NCBI GenBank assembly: GCA_019914945.1
Contig: CM034100.1
Span: 2,183,209-2,247,208 of the forward strand
DNA from: Typha latifolia
Taxonomy: Eukaryota > Streptophyta > Magnoliopsida > Poales > Typhaceae
Length of the DNA stretch: 64,000 nucleotides
Direction of reading: 5' to 3'
Part shown: in pieces, positions 48,501 to 63,850 of the stretch
Numbering within the stretch: the stretch's first letter is position 1
Layout: each line of letters starts with the position of its first letter
Translations under genes and position numbers: made by a program
The notes under the pieces: generated by a model
Told to the model about the DNA's origin: nothing
Databases searched by the model: none
The model's input: only the letters and a program-made list of their open reading frames with translations

Positions 48501-50290
48501 CCGCTTCATCAAAATACCTCATCATGATTCAAGTTAAACCATGCCTAGCCTTCCAACCAAAGTAATATACATGATAAAAATTAAAGTTGAAGTTAAAACA
48601 AAAGGATTTGGTCAGATTCCAATTTACTTAAAAAATAAATAACTCAAGACAAATATATAGCAAAAGTTAAGATGCCATCACTCGAACTATGTAGAAAGAT
48701 TCTAGGGGCATGGTGTTGCGGTTTTTTATTATGCTACGGATTGGACATAACTGACTCACCTCCAATTTGATCATTTTTTGTATTTATTTTTCGATAAAAA
48801 ATAAGAAATTCTGACCGGTGCGTTTGAACACCAAGAAGGTCCGTTCGTACGCCTGTACAGCGTTCGCACATACATAGCACTACTTTTTAGCTGTTCGAAT
48901 GCGGTCAAGGGGCGTTCAAATGCCAGTCGGTTAAATTGTTTTGTGTTAAAGTTTGTTTATGATTTTTATACAATTGGCTAACCTCTAAATATGTTAAATA
49001 GCAGCCACTTTGAAATTATTGATTATTAGAACTTTTGTTTTGTATCTAAACTTGAACCAACCTTCTCTCTCCTCCTTTCTCCCCCTCAGTATCCAACTTG
49101 AGCTTCCTTCTACGATCAAATTTAATCCTCCATCTTTTCTCCCTCCTCACTCTAGCGACCCACTGTACCTAAAAACTCATTTCTCCTTCCTCGTCTTGTT
49201 CAAGATACTATCCACATCCTTCATAGTCATTATCCACTTTCATTCCCTAACCCTAACCATATCACAATTTTCAATCATCCACGCTCATCCAGTCATCTTC
49301 TGACCTTTGGTCATTATTTTTTCCATATTTTTTAATCTACCTACCCGATTGATGAGATTCCGGTTGCATTGAATTCCTAATTCCCAGAAGAACAATATCT
49401 CCGAATCTCAAGCTATTCCAACAATTAATATCGATCCATGTTGCCTTTGAAAGTTAAATATTCAGTTCTATCCAGAATAGCAACTCGAATTGACTAATAT
49501 CTTCCTCAAGGGCGATTGCAACACATAGATGCAAAAATTTTGTACAAAAGACACAAACAGGGTAGTAATCACGAAAATAAAAATCTCTTCCAAATCAACA
49601 ATGCATCTTTCCCCTTTCTCCTCTTCTTATATTATGGCAATTATCCGACCAAACAAAAACCTAGTCCATTTTTTTCTTTTCTCTGTTTCAGCCAAGCATG
49701 GAGCTGGGCAGTCCAAAATCAAGCCAGTCCAAGTAGATTATGTACACCCAACTTATAGATAGATAGTTTTACTACTAAAATACTTGGGCAAAAACATGTA
49801 AATCTGACACATTAGTCATATCCCAAATGCTACTCTCGTGCCTAATCCTTCACACGAAAATGAAAATTAAAGAAGTAATTGAAAAGTCACAACTGCATAA
49901 TGACCAACAATTCTCTCGATAATCAAAAAGATTCTCGTAAAACCTAATAATTTCTTTCGTGATTCTCTTACAACCCAAAGCAAATCAAATACTCACTGTA
50001 TGCCGCTACATGTTACGCATACGAAAGTCCAAAAATTCGTGCACACATACTGCGGACCCTGTATCACAAGAAGAAGGCATAAAAGATCGGAGAAAGTTAG
50101 CAAAATTTCCCAATAGAACAACTCAAAACCCAGTATATGAAGCATCAAAGCATAAAAATTGAAGAAAAAATTACTAGAAGAAAAGAAAGATTACCAGGCT
50201 GTTGCAATTAATACATTTCCTGTTGGGTGGAAGCTTCAAGAGTCCCCTTATGATCTTCTCGTTCCTCTCCTCCTCCTTTTTGCTGCTCAT
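42506..50290 (-). CDS. AGD14: ARF GTPase-activating protein, AGD14-like
   Basis: Stimulates GTP hydrolysis on ARF GTPases in vesicle traffic. Thirteen exons in transcript order: 50290-50195, 50058-49997, 47949-47862, 47790-47729, 47629-47533, 47351-46920, 46813-46256, 46041-45895, 45822-45712, 44889-44812, 42895-42766, 42684-42639 and 42560-42506. All introns are GT-AG and the joined frame gives 653 aa, against about 650 in Arabidopsis. The ArfGAP zinc finger is C26-X2-C29-X16-C46-X2-C49, with the catalytic Arg at R54 (CSGIHREFTHRVKSVSMS). After the GAP domain come SYHSYSQSPPYENQYEERRYG and a long Ser/Asn/Gln-rich region. The C-terminus has FMDMSSLRESLP, GGLSYIAGQV and NPF motifs (STNPFDLPF, GGNPFA at the end), which suit EH-domain or coat binding. 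Intron 2 is about 2 kb. Confidence 0.95.
44158..44203. repeat. 22-bp tandem duplication in AGD14-like intron 10
   Basis: The unit TCATGTCTCATCCTGAATTT occurs twice in direct succession. It is short and unlikely to have a function. Confidence 0.8.
46121..46237. repeat. 34-bp tandem repeat, 3.3 copies, in AGD14-like intron 7
   Basis: ATCATTAACATCCCAGAAAA starts the unit at 46123, 46157 and 46191, with a partial fourth copy at 46225. The copies differ by about one base. The array lies just 3' of exon 8 in the minus-strand gene and stops about 20 bases from the exon 7 donor. Confidence 0.9.
48811..48935. repeat. Imperfect inverted repeat rich in GTTCGNA motifs, AGD14-like intron 2
   Basis: GACCGGTGCGTTTGAACACC near 48813 resembles the reverse complement of GCGTTCAAATGCCAGTCGGT near 48912. 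The inner arms (GTCCGTTCG and CGAATGCGGTC) also pair imperfectly. The block is more GC-rich than the surrounding intron and looks like a small inserted foldback element. Confidence 0.45.
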
Positions 50291-50639
50291 CGTACTCCCT
50301 GCAAGCGATTACGAAGAAAAAGAAAACGATCGAATCTTTCTACCAAACCAAAACCGCAAACGGAAAAGAAGAACCATCAGAAACGAACCAAAACGGATCC
50401 CCTTTGATCAAGAACACCGATCCCACTGCAAGGGTTTTATCCTCCAACTCGGGAGCAAGCGGCCTCCCTCGGTTCGAATCTAGGGTTTCTTGGGAATCCT
50501 TCTCAAGAAATGGGGGATTTGAGGGATCCGATCTAGGGTTTAGGGGAAGGAAGAAAGAGAGGAACTCGACGTCGAAACAGCTCGAACTCCAAGTGAGGGT
50601 GGGATTTTGGTTTGCGAATAATGCGGATAAATTATTTAA

Positions 50640-52880
50640 ACGGAAGGAAACAAAAGAAGGATGGATTTGAATAAAGCGGAATTATTTTTAAAGGGTTAAT
50701 TATATTTTGATTCTCTCGACTTATCCCTCCTATTATATTACTGTTTATATGCTCTATGGTTTAGACTAATATAAACTTATTAATGTTTTTGTTGGGTTTT
50801 ACTTAACTAAGTTGATTTGAACTACCCCATGAGGTAACTTACTTGGCTAATAATTGGACTTTTGTTAAGAGTACTTTTGCTCATGCTACTTAGTGAAAAA
50901 GAAACGAGAAAAGAAGACCTTTTTTTTAGATACAACAAAGGTTTGCAACTAGAGGATTTTTTAGTTGTGATCAAGGCACAAAGATTTTCTTCTTCACATC
51001 TACAAGGGTGTTCTTACTTCAAGAAGGTTTGGGTTTCTCTATTGGAAATGCTATCTAAATTTGTTAATTTGAAGCTAGGGTTATTGGTTTCTTGTGGATG
51101 ACATTTTTGTGACCTTGAGAGACTTATTGTTGTGATCTTTGTACCAATTCTCTTGAGAGTAAATTCAATTTCATGCTCCGTGAATTTTCCCTTTGAGAAG
51201 GTTTTACACATAAATTCAGTGTTCTAGTTTTCTTTGATACTTGGTGTTGTTAATTGCATATCTTTCTTAATTAGCATCAATTTTAGCTTTCATTGTCATA
51301 GCTCATTTCCAACCGTTTTCATTCAAATAACTGAGAAAATATAAATCACCATCATATTCATATAATAGTAATAATCTTATTGTTTAAATAAATATGAATC
51401 TTTTTCTCATATTTTGAAGATGATTAAAAAAAATATCGCATAGTCGTATATATACTTAGAATAATTGGAAATAGACGATGTTCTTTCCTTCAGTTTTAGA
51501 CTTTTAATATAAGTAATTATTGGAATGTATCTTAAAGTCATTGTTATTAACTGTTGTCACCTTCATTTCCACAGTATAATTATAATTTATAAGAGGCTGT
51601 TTAGTTGTCTATATCATCTGATGCATCTCTCTCATAATTTGGTGTTATCTAATATTAAGTAATATTAGTTAACAAAGGATTGACAAGAAAAAATATTTAC
51701 AGTTAAATATATTTTAACCCGTACTTTGGAGTTTGACTAAAATCACTTTTGCTCCCTTAAACTTTTAATTTAATCATGGCGCGTTAGTACACTTTTAACT
51801 AAAATATAAATACAAACCGCAGATGATTTCAATATATATATTGAGAGAAATTTTATGATGATTTAGTAGTATAAAATAAATATCCATGGAAGTAAATTAA
51901 TTTTTATTCATAACTATTTATAAATTAAAATGGATATTCTTAACTTCAGATGGAAAACGTATCAATTGCAACTTATATTAAAAGTACAAGGAAGCATAAT
52001 AATTAGAGTTTCAAAATGATCTTGGTTCATACATGAGAGAGTAAAATATATCTAACCATAGAAAAAAAAATTAACTAATAATCTTGATATATATGGACTA
52101 ATAAATATATTGTGTATTCACTAACTACTAAAATAATTCAATTGAACTGGCATGACAAGTTGTTGAACAACCATCTCTGCAACCTGGTGCATGGGTGTGG
52201 TGGAAGGCAGAAGCAAGTTGCTGGCGGCTCTTAGGATTGATGTTTAATCTCTTCTTTATATTATCTTTTTCTAGTTAAGAACTATAGGCTTACATGTTGA
52301 AATTTTTCCACAACCTGGGTTATGTACTTGTATCCGGACAGTTAACAAGTTTTTTTTAAAAAATGATAGTGTTAATTATAATTTTGATAATTTTCGTTTA
52401 GAGGTGTAGTTTTGATGGTTGTACCAAAAGGGTGGAAGCAGCTATCAGTCATTAACTGTGTTCCCAGTGGTGCAACTTGCCATCTCACATGGAGGTCCAC
52501 ATGCACCTTGCTTCTTTCTAATTGTCTCTGTCAATGAACATGGACTTACCAAGGTAGCAAATTTTGCAACTTGCAGGGAATTCCAAGCACAGATGGCTCA
52601 GGGAGCATCAATGTGGATGCTTTGAGAGGTATTTATTTATACGTATTCCACGATGTGATCTAACAGAGTTGGTGACCCACGGGCCACTGACTTGCATCTT
52701 AATCCGTGGGAAAAGATTCGGGTACACGGATTTGGTTGACACCCATATGAGAACCAGAGATCCGAAGTGGGGGAAGAGACGGAAAAATATAAAATAGACC
52801 TATCTGAACCCCCCAAAGGCCAAAGCCCAGTTCTTGAAAAACTTCACACCGACGGATGGTTGATGCTTACCACGCATTGC
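50640..52880. other. Intergenic region between the AGD14-like and LEA genes
   Basis: The left end holds the AGD14-like leader and promoter (to about 50650). Very AT-rich sequence follows at 51200-52150. The frames at 50862-51101 and 52419-52797 have no recognisable features. I see no gene. Confidence 0.5.
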
Positions 52881-52883
52881 TTG

Positions 52884-52889
52884 CATGCA
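52884..52889 (+). promoter_or_regulatory. RY element (CATGCA) upstream of the LEA gene
   Basis: CATGCA sits inside TTGCATGCAA, 215 bases before the LEA start codon. RY elements bind B3 factors of the ABI3/FUS3 group and drive seed expression. The assignment rests on the motif and on the downstream gene type. Confidence 0.45.
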
Positions 52890-52954
52890 AAACGCGCCAG
52901 TACGCGCCTTATCCCTTTGTCCTTCTAAATTGTCATCTTTACTGTAGCATACAC

Positions 52955-52980
52955 ACGTGTCTGCTTAATTGACACGCGTC
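52955..52980. promoter_or_regulatory. ABA-response complex: ABRE plus CE3 in the LEA promoter
   Basis: ACGTGTC (52955-52961) is an ABRE core. GACACGCGT (52971-52979) is the reverse complement of the CE3 coupling element ACGCGTGTC. The ABRE-CE3 pair is the ABA-response complex known from the barley HVA1 LEA gene. The two lie about 10 bases apart and about 130 bases before the start codon. A further ACGT core (CACGTAC) is at 53004-53010. Confidence 0.65.
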
Positions 52981-53026
52981 CCAAAGAGGTACTTCCTCAT
53001 ACCCACGTACACTCTTCCTATTCCCG

Positions 53027-53033
53027 TATATAT
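53027..53033 (+). promoter_or_regulatory. TATA box of the LEA gene
   Basis: TATATAT lies 77 bases before the ATG. Between them, at 53040-53061, the pentamer AATGC is repeated four times in the leader. Confidence 0.6.
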
Positions 53034-53103
53034 CTTTCCCAATGCAATGCAATGCAATGCAGCAACAAGCATTTCGTGAACATAGCAAGGAAAGCAGTAT
53101 ACC

Positions 53104-54562
53104 ATGGCGTCGAGACAGGAGAGCCGACAAGAGCGCGCTGAAGCCGCTGCGAGAAAGGCCGCCGACGAGCTCGCGTCCGCTCGCAGCGAGCGAAGCCACG
53201 AGTTGGAGGGGAGAGGAGGAGGAGAGCAGTACCGCCGTGGTGGCATCTTGGGAAGCGTGCAAGAGGGCGCCAAGTCACTCCTAAGCGCCGTCCGTGGCAC
53301 CTTTGACAGCACCAAAGACACCACGACGGAGAAGACCCAACAAGCTGCTGAGAAAGCCGGAGAAACTAAGGAAGCCACCAAGGAGAAGGTCGGAGAGTAT
53401 AAAGACTACGCAGCTCAGAAGGCCGAAGAGGGGAAAGAGAAGGCGAAAGAGACTAAGGACAGTGCCATGCAGAAGGCGGAGGAGTATAGAGAAGCCACGA
53501 AGGAGAAGGCGAGGGAGACAAAGGACATGACTGCAGAGAAGGCGAGGGAGACAAAGGACATGACTGCAGAGAAGGCGAGGGAGATGAAAGATAGGAGCAT
53601 GGAGAAGGCGGGAGAGTACGAAGACACAGCAGCGGAGAAGGCCAGGGAGACGAAGGACATGACTACCGAGAAGGCGAGGGAGACTGCGGAGAAGGCGGGA
53701 GAGATGAAAGATCGGAGCATGGAGAGGGCAGGAGAGTACAAAGACATGACCGTAGAGAAGGCAAGGGAGGCGGCAGAGAAGGCGAGGGAGACGAAGGACC
53801 AATCATTTGAGGAGGCAGGAGAGACTAAGGATGGGACCAAGGGGAAATTGGAGGAGTACGAGGAGTCCGCAGTCGACGGGACTCGTAAGGCGAGAGATTA
53901 CTTGACAGGCAAGAAGGAAGACACAAGGCAGCGACTCGCGGAGATCGGAGAGAACACAAAGGTATATGTCATCCAGTACTATCTTACATGTTTGCAATTC
54001 GACTCCTCTTGAGAGAAATAAAAGAATCACATTTTGAGGGCATATATTCCATGTGACTTTATTATGTTGGCAGGAAAAGTTGGGTGAGACGGATGAATCG
54101 GCGAAGCAGAAGCTGGAAGAGGTGAGGCAGAGAGGAAGGGAGAAGGAGGAGGAGGAAAGGCAGAAGACTTATGAACCTGACGAGTCCGAGAAGTATGTTG
54201 TATTAATTACTCACCGATTAATAAAGATTTGGGGATTCGAGAGATTTAACTATTGTTGCTTTGTTTATTGGGCATTCAGGGGACGAGCTGCCTCTCACAA
54301 TATATTCAGCGCGATTGGGAGCGTGACGGAGGCAGTGAAAGAGAAGCTGACGATGCCGACTGACGTGGTGGGGCAGAAGAGGAGGGAGGAACGTGGAGGA
54401 GATCGAGCGGACAGAGGTGGCGAGGAGGAGGAAGAGGAGGATATAATGCTCAGGGTGAAGGATGCGGACCAGATGACGGGGCAATGGTTCAATGACGTGG
54501 GCAAGATGGGAGAGGAAGGGACCGGGCCTCCGGGACCAAAGGATCGCCAGCGAAGGATGTGA
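53104..54562 (+). CDS. Late embryogenesis abundant protein, group 3 (LEA_4 family)
   Basis: Hydrophilic desiccation-protection protein that folds into amphipathic helix on drying. Three exons: 53104-53961, 54074-54192 and 54280-54562, for 419 aa in frame. The N-terminus is MASRQESRQERAEAAARKAA. From about residue 70 to 270 it consists of 11-residue repeats of the group-3 type (TAEKARETKDM and variants such as MEKAGEYEDTA), with almost no hydrophobic residues. At 53529-53594 two 33-bp units are nearly or fully identical, a recent duplication. The C-terminus contains HNIFSAIGSVTEAVKEKLTMP and an acidic EEEEEED stretch, as in D-29/ECP63-like proteins. The ABRE, CE3 and RY elements upstream suit ABA- and seed-driven expression. 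Long frames on the opposite strand are shadows of the repeat. Confidence 0.94.
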
Positions 54563-54652
54563 TCGATCGATCCGAGTCTCTTCTCTGGTGGGGGTGGGCT
54601 TGTTTTGTTAAGTTTTGTTGTTGATCTTGGCGTACGAATGCTTCTTCTCAGA

Positions 54653-54658
54653 AATAAA
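54653..54658 (+). promoter_or_regulatory. Poly(A) signal of the LEA gene
   Basis: AATAAA lies 90 bases after the stop codon in a T-rich 3' UTR. Confidence 0.55.
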
Positions 54659-54679
54659 GCTCTGTCTGTTCTGACTCCT

Positions 54680-55294
54680 CGTTGGCGCGCCTAAAAGATT
54701 ATAGATTTTGAAAATACAAAACAATGATAACACATCTGAAGGTCACATAGTAATTATTTGCAATAAGCAGTCAGATATTATTTTACGATTGCAAGCTGAA
54801 CGTTATAACATAGTGGCAGAATTGGTAATTGAATACCTGGGCACACTTTCTTCAAACGAACATACTGGTCAATCTTACCGATGTTCGGGCTAGACGTCCT
54901 ACAACGATGCTCTTCGACTTTAGTTGCTTTGCAATACAGGATTCGACAGTTTCGATATCCTCCAAGGGTGTATAAGCTTATATGGCTGCAGTATGCATGA
55001 TGAGAGAGGAGCAAAAATCAAGTGTTATAACCATCAAACAACATCTCGCGCAAGCAGTAAAGAATATCCAGTGCAAGAAAGCAACAGCCGGCAAGAATTG
55101 AAATAGAAATCTGCATACAATTACCATTCGGTAGAAAAGGATCTAAAGTACCACAAAAGATAAATTCTTTAGGGTTCTTAATATGCAGATCGTAACAACG
55201 AATATTCCCGTTTTAGTGACAACCCAAATGTATCAAATTAAAAGCATTCGCATCCATCATGACATAAACCGAGGCAACTCCCGAGAAACTTGAA
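54680..55294. other. Convergent spacer between the LEA and ARF1 genes
   Basis: It holds the LEA 3' end and the ARF1 3' UTR on the opposite strand. Short frames (54708-54893, 54924-55106) are chance. Nothing else is seen. Confidence 0.55.
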
Positions 55295-58740
<3,446 letters not shown>

Positions 58741-58799
58741 TGGAGAGCGAGAAATGGGGCATTCGAATTTGGAAAGCCTGGACGTCATTAGTATGTTTT

Positions 58800-59684
58800 G
58801 AAAATTTTCAAATAACACTCTACGTTTTATTATTATTTTATTAACACTGTTCTCTTTTATAGTCCAACTACTCCTATTAAACATTTAGAATGCTAAGAAT
58901 AATTTTTAAAATACATAAAATATCTTTCCTCTTTTCTCTATTTTATTTAAGAGCTTATAACTAACTTTTGATTGTACCCTCTTTTCACTTATATAGATTT
59001 AATTTGAGAAAAGAGATTAAATTATAGTGTGAGGAATAATTTGATGAGAAAGATGGACTAATTAGATTTTCAAAAGTTTTTTGATTTGATAGGGTCGGGT
59101 AAAGTGAGATATTACTTAAAAATATTTGGTTAGTATGTATCTAAGGTTTAAAAAAAAATCAATAGTATTATATTAATCAGTATAATTACATAAACTATAG
59201 ACCAAAGTTAATATCAATTAGGCAAAGTAACAGTATTATGGCAGGGTGCTAGATGAAGAATATAGAATTGGATCCAAATCCGTGTTAAGAACCGGGTAAT
59301 GGATATTCTCCACCACACGAATACACTTGTTTGGATCGGATCGTGATAGCTCGGGTCGGATTAGAACAGCTAACCGGTAATAACTTCTACTTCATTCACA
59401 GTACTTTTCATTCAGTAGGAATAGCAACATGTACATAGATCATCTGAGCTCAGACCCAGTGACTAGTGATGCATTGCTTTGAGATATCAATATATCATGT
59501 CATGTTTCATATACATATTGCTTAATTGGATCTTTGAACCATACATATAAGATCCAATAGCTCATTAGGTGGAACTTTTTCTACTCTAACCTGTAACTAG
59601 TTCTACACTGGCAAAAAAATTATCCCTGTGAACACAGTAATAGCTGCTCAGTCTTCAAATCTCCGTTGTGATAGGAAGAGTAGG
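58800..59684. other. Intergenic region between ARF1 and MATE genes
   Basis: AT-rich spacer. The right side is the MATE 3' UTR on the minus strand. Nothing recognisable is seen. Confidence 0.55.
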
Positions 59685-62116
59685 TCAATTACACTCCTCC
59701 GGCAAAAGCCACTTATTAACGCGCACTTGAGCGATGGCAACCTGCACGACAGATTAAGAGTACAAAGAGAATTGAGAAAAATAACATGAAAAATATAAAG
59801 CGAATATCGATCTATAGAAATTTTAGGGTTAGGAGTCTAGTCATCGATAGATGATACTGTTTATCAATCTCGAGTATTTGAAACATTTTAGCATTACAGT
59901 TACTGTAGCTGTTAGATAATCAAAGATTTTTTTTTTTTTGTATGTTACCTGCTTGTCCCAATCAGTTCTCCAAGTAATCCAAATAAGAGCAAAAGTCTGT
60001 ATCATTGTCCCAATAATCATTCCGATCCAAATTCCCTGCAAGTGGATTTCAAGCAAGATCGAAGCTTAGCAACCTAATATCAAACTGTGACCTCTTAATT
60101 TATCGCAAAGATTTCCTACAAATTTACTTCATAAATTGAGGGCTTTACAGAAGCTCTCCAATTGTTCATATATCATGTAAGAAAAACTAAATGGAAATAG
60201 AAGATGAAAGAAATTTTTTTTTACCTTAACTTGATAACCAATTAAGTATCCAAGCAAGACTCCAATGGGGATTCCTATCAAGTAGTAGCTACCCATACTA
60301 ACATAGGCTACCAGGCTCTGATATCCTGCCCCAATAGCAACACCTGTTCATGAAAATCAACAGAAAATTTATCCTCGATTTCCTTAAATTCGTAGTATAT
60401 TTTTCCTGGAAGAAAGATAGAAGAGGCACTCACCAGAAAGCACTGGTTGGACACTGTTCAGTAAGATTGTTATAGCCAACAGAGGAGCTAAATCGGCAAC
60501 TGCATCAGCAACTTCTGAGCTACTCGTAAACAAATAAGCAAGACTTCCATGAAAGCATAGGAAGGCTACAAATAATATTACTCCGATTGTTAACGATGTC
60601 CCTACAACGACAACAACTGAGAATTTTGCAGCTTTTGCGCTCCCTGCTCCGAGTTCATTCGCTACTCGAACACTGCATGGTTATATTGCTCGGCGTTAAG
60701 ATAGTTATCTATCAAAGAGAGAATCGCAACTTAAATATAGACTAGATGATTTCAAGAACTTGTCTTCATCTATGCGCACAAGTGGGAAAAGTTATAGTAC
60801 GACGCTCTGTTCAAGGATGAAACTACAAAAGAAAGATAGAACAAAGTGAGGGATTAGAATACCCTGCAGCTGACATGAAACCTACAGATATCATCAGCTC
60901 CCATCCACTGATGTTGAGGCTGCTCAGATCAACAAAAAAGCGTTTTTAGTTCAGAACAATCGAGCAGCAAGACAAATGGCAAGAAAATATTTTAATTAGG
61001 AGGTTTTACATACCATATAGAGAGTGCATCAATTGCAACCTCAGCGTTCTTCATATACCCAGTTAATAACACCAATATAGTGTTGTACCACAACTCCAAA
61101 CTGCATGAAAAAGAATGGCATGGGATGAGATATGCAGCATACTTTGTACATCGTTCCGTTTGCGAAAAAGGGAGAGGCAATTACCAAACCATTGCACCAG
61201 AAGAGAAGGAGAGCTTGACGACCAACCACAGGTCAGCGAAAGCTTTCCAGGTGAAGCCCTTCCACGTCAGTGGGCAACCCCCACAGAGTACAAAACCAAA
61301 CTGCCCCAGTACAGGGATCCACATCCCGAGTATCATCGAGATCATCGCACCTGTGACTCCCATTGAGAGCTTGATCACCATCAGCCACGAGAAGAAGACG
61401 TGGAGGGAGAGGGAGAACAAGGCTAAGTAGGTGATGATGACGTTCTTGCTCTGCGACTGGAGGTACATCTGGAAAGTGAAGGAGAAGAGGTAGGAGAAGA
61501 CGATGGGGATGAACCAGAGCCCAATGGTCCCCGCCTCCACCGCGATGGATTCCTCCTGGCCGAGGAGGCGGAGGAGCGGCGTGGTGAAGATATAGATTGG
61601 AAGAAGAAGAACGGAGCATCCGAACAAGACGATCCAAGATCGCTGGAGGTATATACCAAGCATATGGTATTGCTTTGCACCATACGCTTGCCCACACAGC
61701 GTTTCTAATGCGCTCGCCATGCCCAACTGCCAATGTTTTGAGCCACGGTTAACAACTACAACCTACATTCTTGTAACTAGGAAGGAAATTAATGGACAGG
61801 AGAAATAAGGGGAAGTGAGATGGGGAACGGAGGGTACCAGGAAGCCGTTGGCGAAGCGGACGAGGACGGTGAAGACCAAGGCATAGGCGGCGAGCTCGGT
61901 GGATCCGACGTGGCCGATGAAGGCCTGGCTGATGACCGACACACCGAACGTGGAGAATCGTGTGAAGATGCCGGGCCCCGCCACCACCCACATCTTCTTC
62001 GACTCGGCCCATATCCTCCGGCCCAGACTGTTCGCCTTCTCATCCACCTCCACCTCCTTCTCGTCTCGCCACGACGAGACGGGGAGGAGCCTCTCGGTGC
62101 TATCACCGCCGTCCAT
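59685..62116 (-). CDS. MATE efflux transporter (protein DETOXIFICATION-like)
   Basis: Cation-coupled antiporter of the multidrug and toxic compound extrusion family, with 12 membrane helices, at the tonoplast or plasma membrane. Exons in transcript order: 62116-61838, 61726-61185, 61100-61014, 60919-60863, 60672-60434, 60343-60225, 60035-59949 and 59741-59685. All are GT-AG and join to 488 aa, a normal MATE length. The start MDGGDSTERLLP is the first in-frame ATG and is followed by a typical soluble N-terminus. Family motifs are ISQAFIGHVGSTELAAYAL in the first helix pair, ALETLCGQAYGAKQY, LYLQSQSK-like MYLQSQSKNVIITYLA, CLELWYNTILVLLTGYMKNA, RVANELGAGSAKAAKFS, and VLSGVAIGAGYQ. Hydrophobic helices are evenly spaced. 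The closest Arabidopsis relatives are probably DTX21-29. Substrates in that group include flavonoids and xenobiotics; the substrate here cannot be told. Confidence 0.95.
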
Positions 62117-62195
62117 TCTACTCCTCTTTCTCTCGAGCGCGCGCTCTCTCCCTGATCGAGTAGTGGACACTCTAGCACAAAAACTTGATAGTGGC

Positions 62196-62205
62196 TTATA
62201 TATAG
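62196..62205 (-). promoter_or_regulatory. TATA box of the MATE gene
   Basis: TATATATAAG on the minus strand lies about 80 bases before the start codon. Confidence 0.5.
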
Positions 62206-62209
62206 AATA

Positions 62210-63850
62210 TACGTTGAAGTGGAGATCTTGGATTGTACATCTTCAAAAATGAAGACTAGAACACCCTTAGAATGGAGGGAATACCAATAGGACTACTCTC
62301 TAACACTTTAATTAGGAAAGAACTGACATCACTTGCATAATATCTTTTATAAAAATTTATTAGTATTAATCTTTCAATATTTTAAAGATGATAACTAACC
62401 ACTCAGTAAACAACAACAATAATAATAAAGAACTATATATTGGGAGTGTAAGACTCCGGCGTCCACCTGATTTGTCGACGTATGCAGAGGCTGAGCCGGA
62501 GCAAGCATCTAATTTTAGGAACCAATGGTGGTAGGTAGTTGCATTGATCGTTGAAATTAATGTTACAGGTTGAAACAGTAATGGCTATCAACCACTTTGT
62601 TATACTTCGAATAGAGATTATCTTTTATTTATATCAAAGAGATTGAGTGATACTAATAGAATATTACTGATGATAAAGTGAAAGGTATTGGTGGATTTTA
62701 TAAAATTCCTAAGAATCAAATGGAAGGAAAGGGACCAGATAATACCAAAAACGATTACTCCTCTCTACTAGAATAAACGTCATCCACCAGCATTCGTTTT
62801 AATTAATCTTGTCGGTTTGATAATTGTATTTTTAGCTACCACGTAAATTAACATCAAAGTGACAGGATTCTCCAGAAATGCACCACCGATGGTGCTTATT
62901 ATCTTGGAGCTTAATTCCTCCTCATGCGATGGAGTAGGCTGAGCACCTTAGTTAGTTAGGAGGGGAACAAGGAGGGAACTCTACTTGTCAGCTGTCATTT
63001 TTATTTAAAACTAAAACTTTTTCCTACCGACATGTCAACAATATCGTTCCACCTTAGTTAGTTAGGAGGGGAACAGGGAGGGAACTCTACTTTGATTACG
63101 AGACGAAATTATTATACTCTTTTAAACTTTATGATTTATGATTAGATTATTCTTTCAAGATTAATCTTGTCTCTTTCTTTTAATCTTAGAAAGTGTTATC
63201 AGCTTGATCTCTCTCTCTCTCTAAATACATATTTATTTAACTTATTATTATTTATTAACAATATTTATAGTTGCAATTTGGTTAATATTTTCACAAGCGA
63301 TATGAAATAATATTCACGGGGTAAAGTAAATACATTAAATCATATTAAATAACAGAAATTTCACTTTTTCAGGTAAGAAATTTTGAAGTGAAAAGAAAAA
63401 AAAATTGAAATTAAACTCAACAAGGGGCATCTTTGAGAATTTCCAACGGAAAGATGCAGATTGCATTGATATTTTCTCTTCTTCTTTACCATGGAAATCA
63501 AACTTGTCCCAATGAGTCAGAAAATTAATACACACATATTCAACGATTCGAGGCTATAAATTTTGAACAATTTTTCCGTCGTTTGAAGGGTAGATGCATG
63601 ATCCTGACACGTGATGCATTCATCACAAACGAGGAAGATGCCCGGTCCCACTTTGGCAGAAAACCCCTATTTTAACATATTTACAAATTGACTCCTTTAT
63701 TCTAAAATATTTACAAAAGCCATATGAATATTTCGTTTATTCAAAATAGGTTTTTCTTTTCTCTTTGGTTTGTTCTGTTCCTAACTAAAACCTCCTCTTT
63801 GCAACTTCCCGGAAATAGAGTAAGGCTTTCGAAAGTGTATCTTAGAGCAA
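62210..63850. other. Intergenic region upstream of the MATE gene
   Basis: It contains the MATE promoter and AT-rich sequence. A direct repeat of about 43 bases lies at 62945-62990 and 63051-63093 (CACCTTAGTTAGTTAGGAGG onward). I see no gene. Confidence 0.5.
62945..63093. repeat. Direct repeat pair, about 43 bp, 106 bp apart
   Basis: CACCTTAGTTAGTTAGGAGG, GGAACA and GGGAGGGAACTCTACTT (AAGGAGGG in the first copy) recur with one difference. The DNA between contains no inverted ends, so a simple segmental duplication is more likely than a transposon target-site duplication. Confidence 0.75.

Noticed and set aside
53281..53840. Long minus-strand frames rich in leucine and serine opposite the LEA gene
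   Set aside because: They mirror the 33-bp LEA repeat; the plus strand has the promoter, splice sites and family match.
61233..62178. Arg/Pro/Ser-rich frames overlapping the first MATE exons on both strands
   Set aside because: They are out-of-frame shadows of MATE exons 1 and 2.
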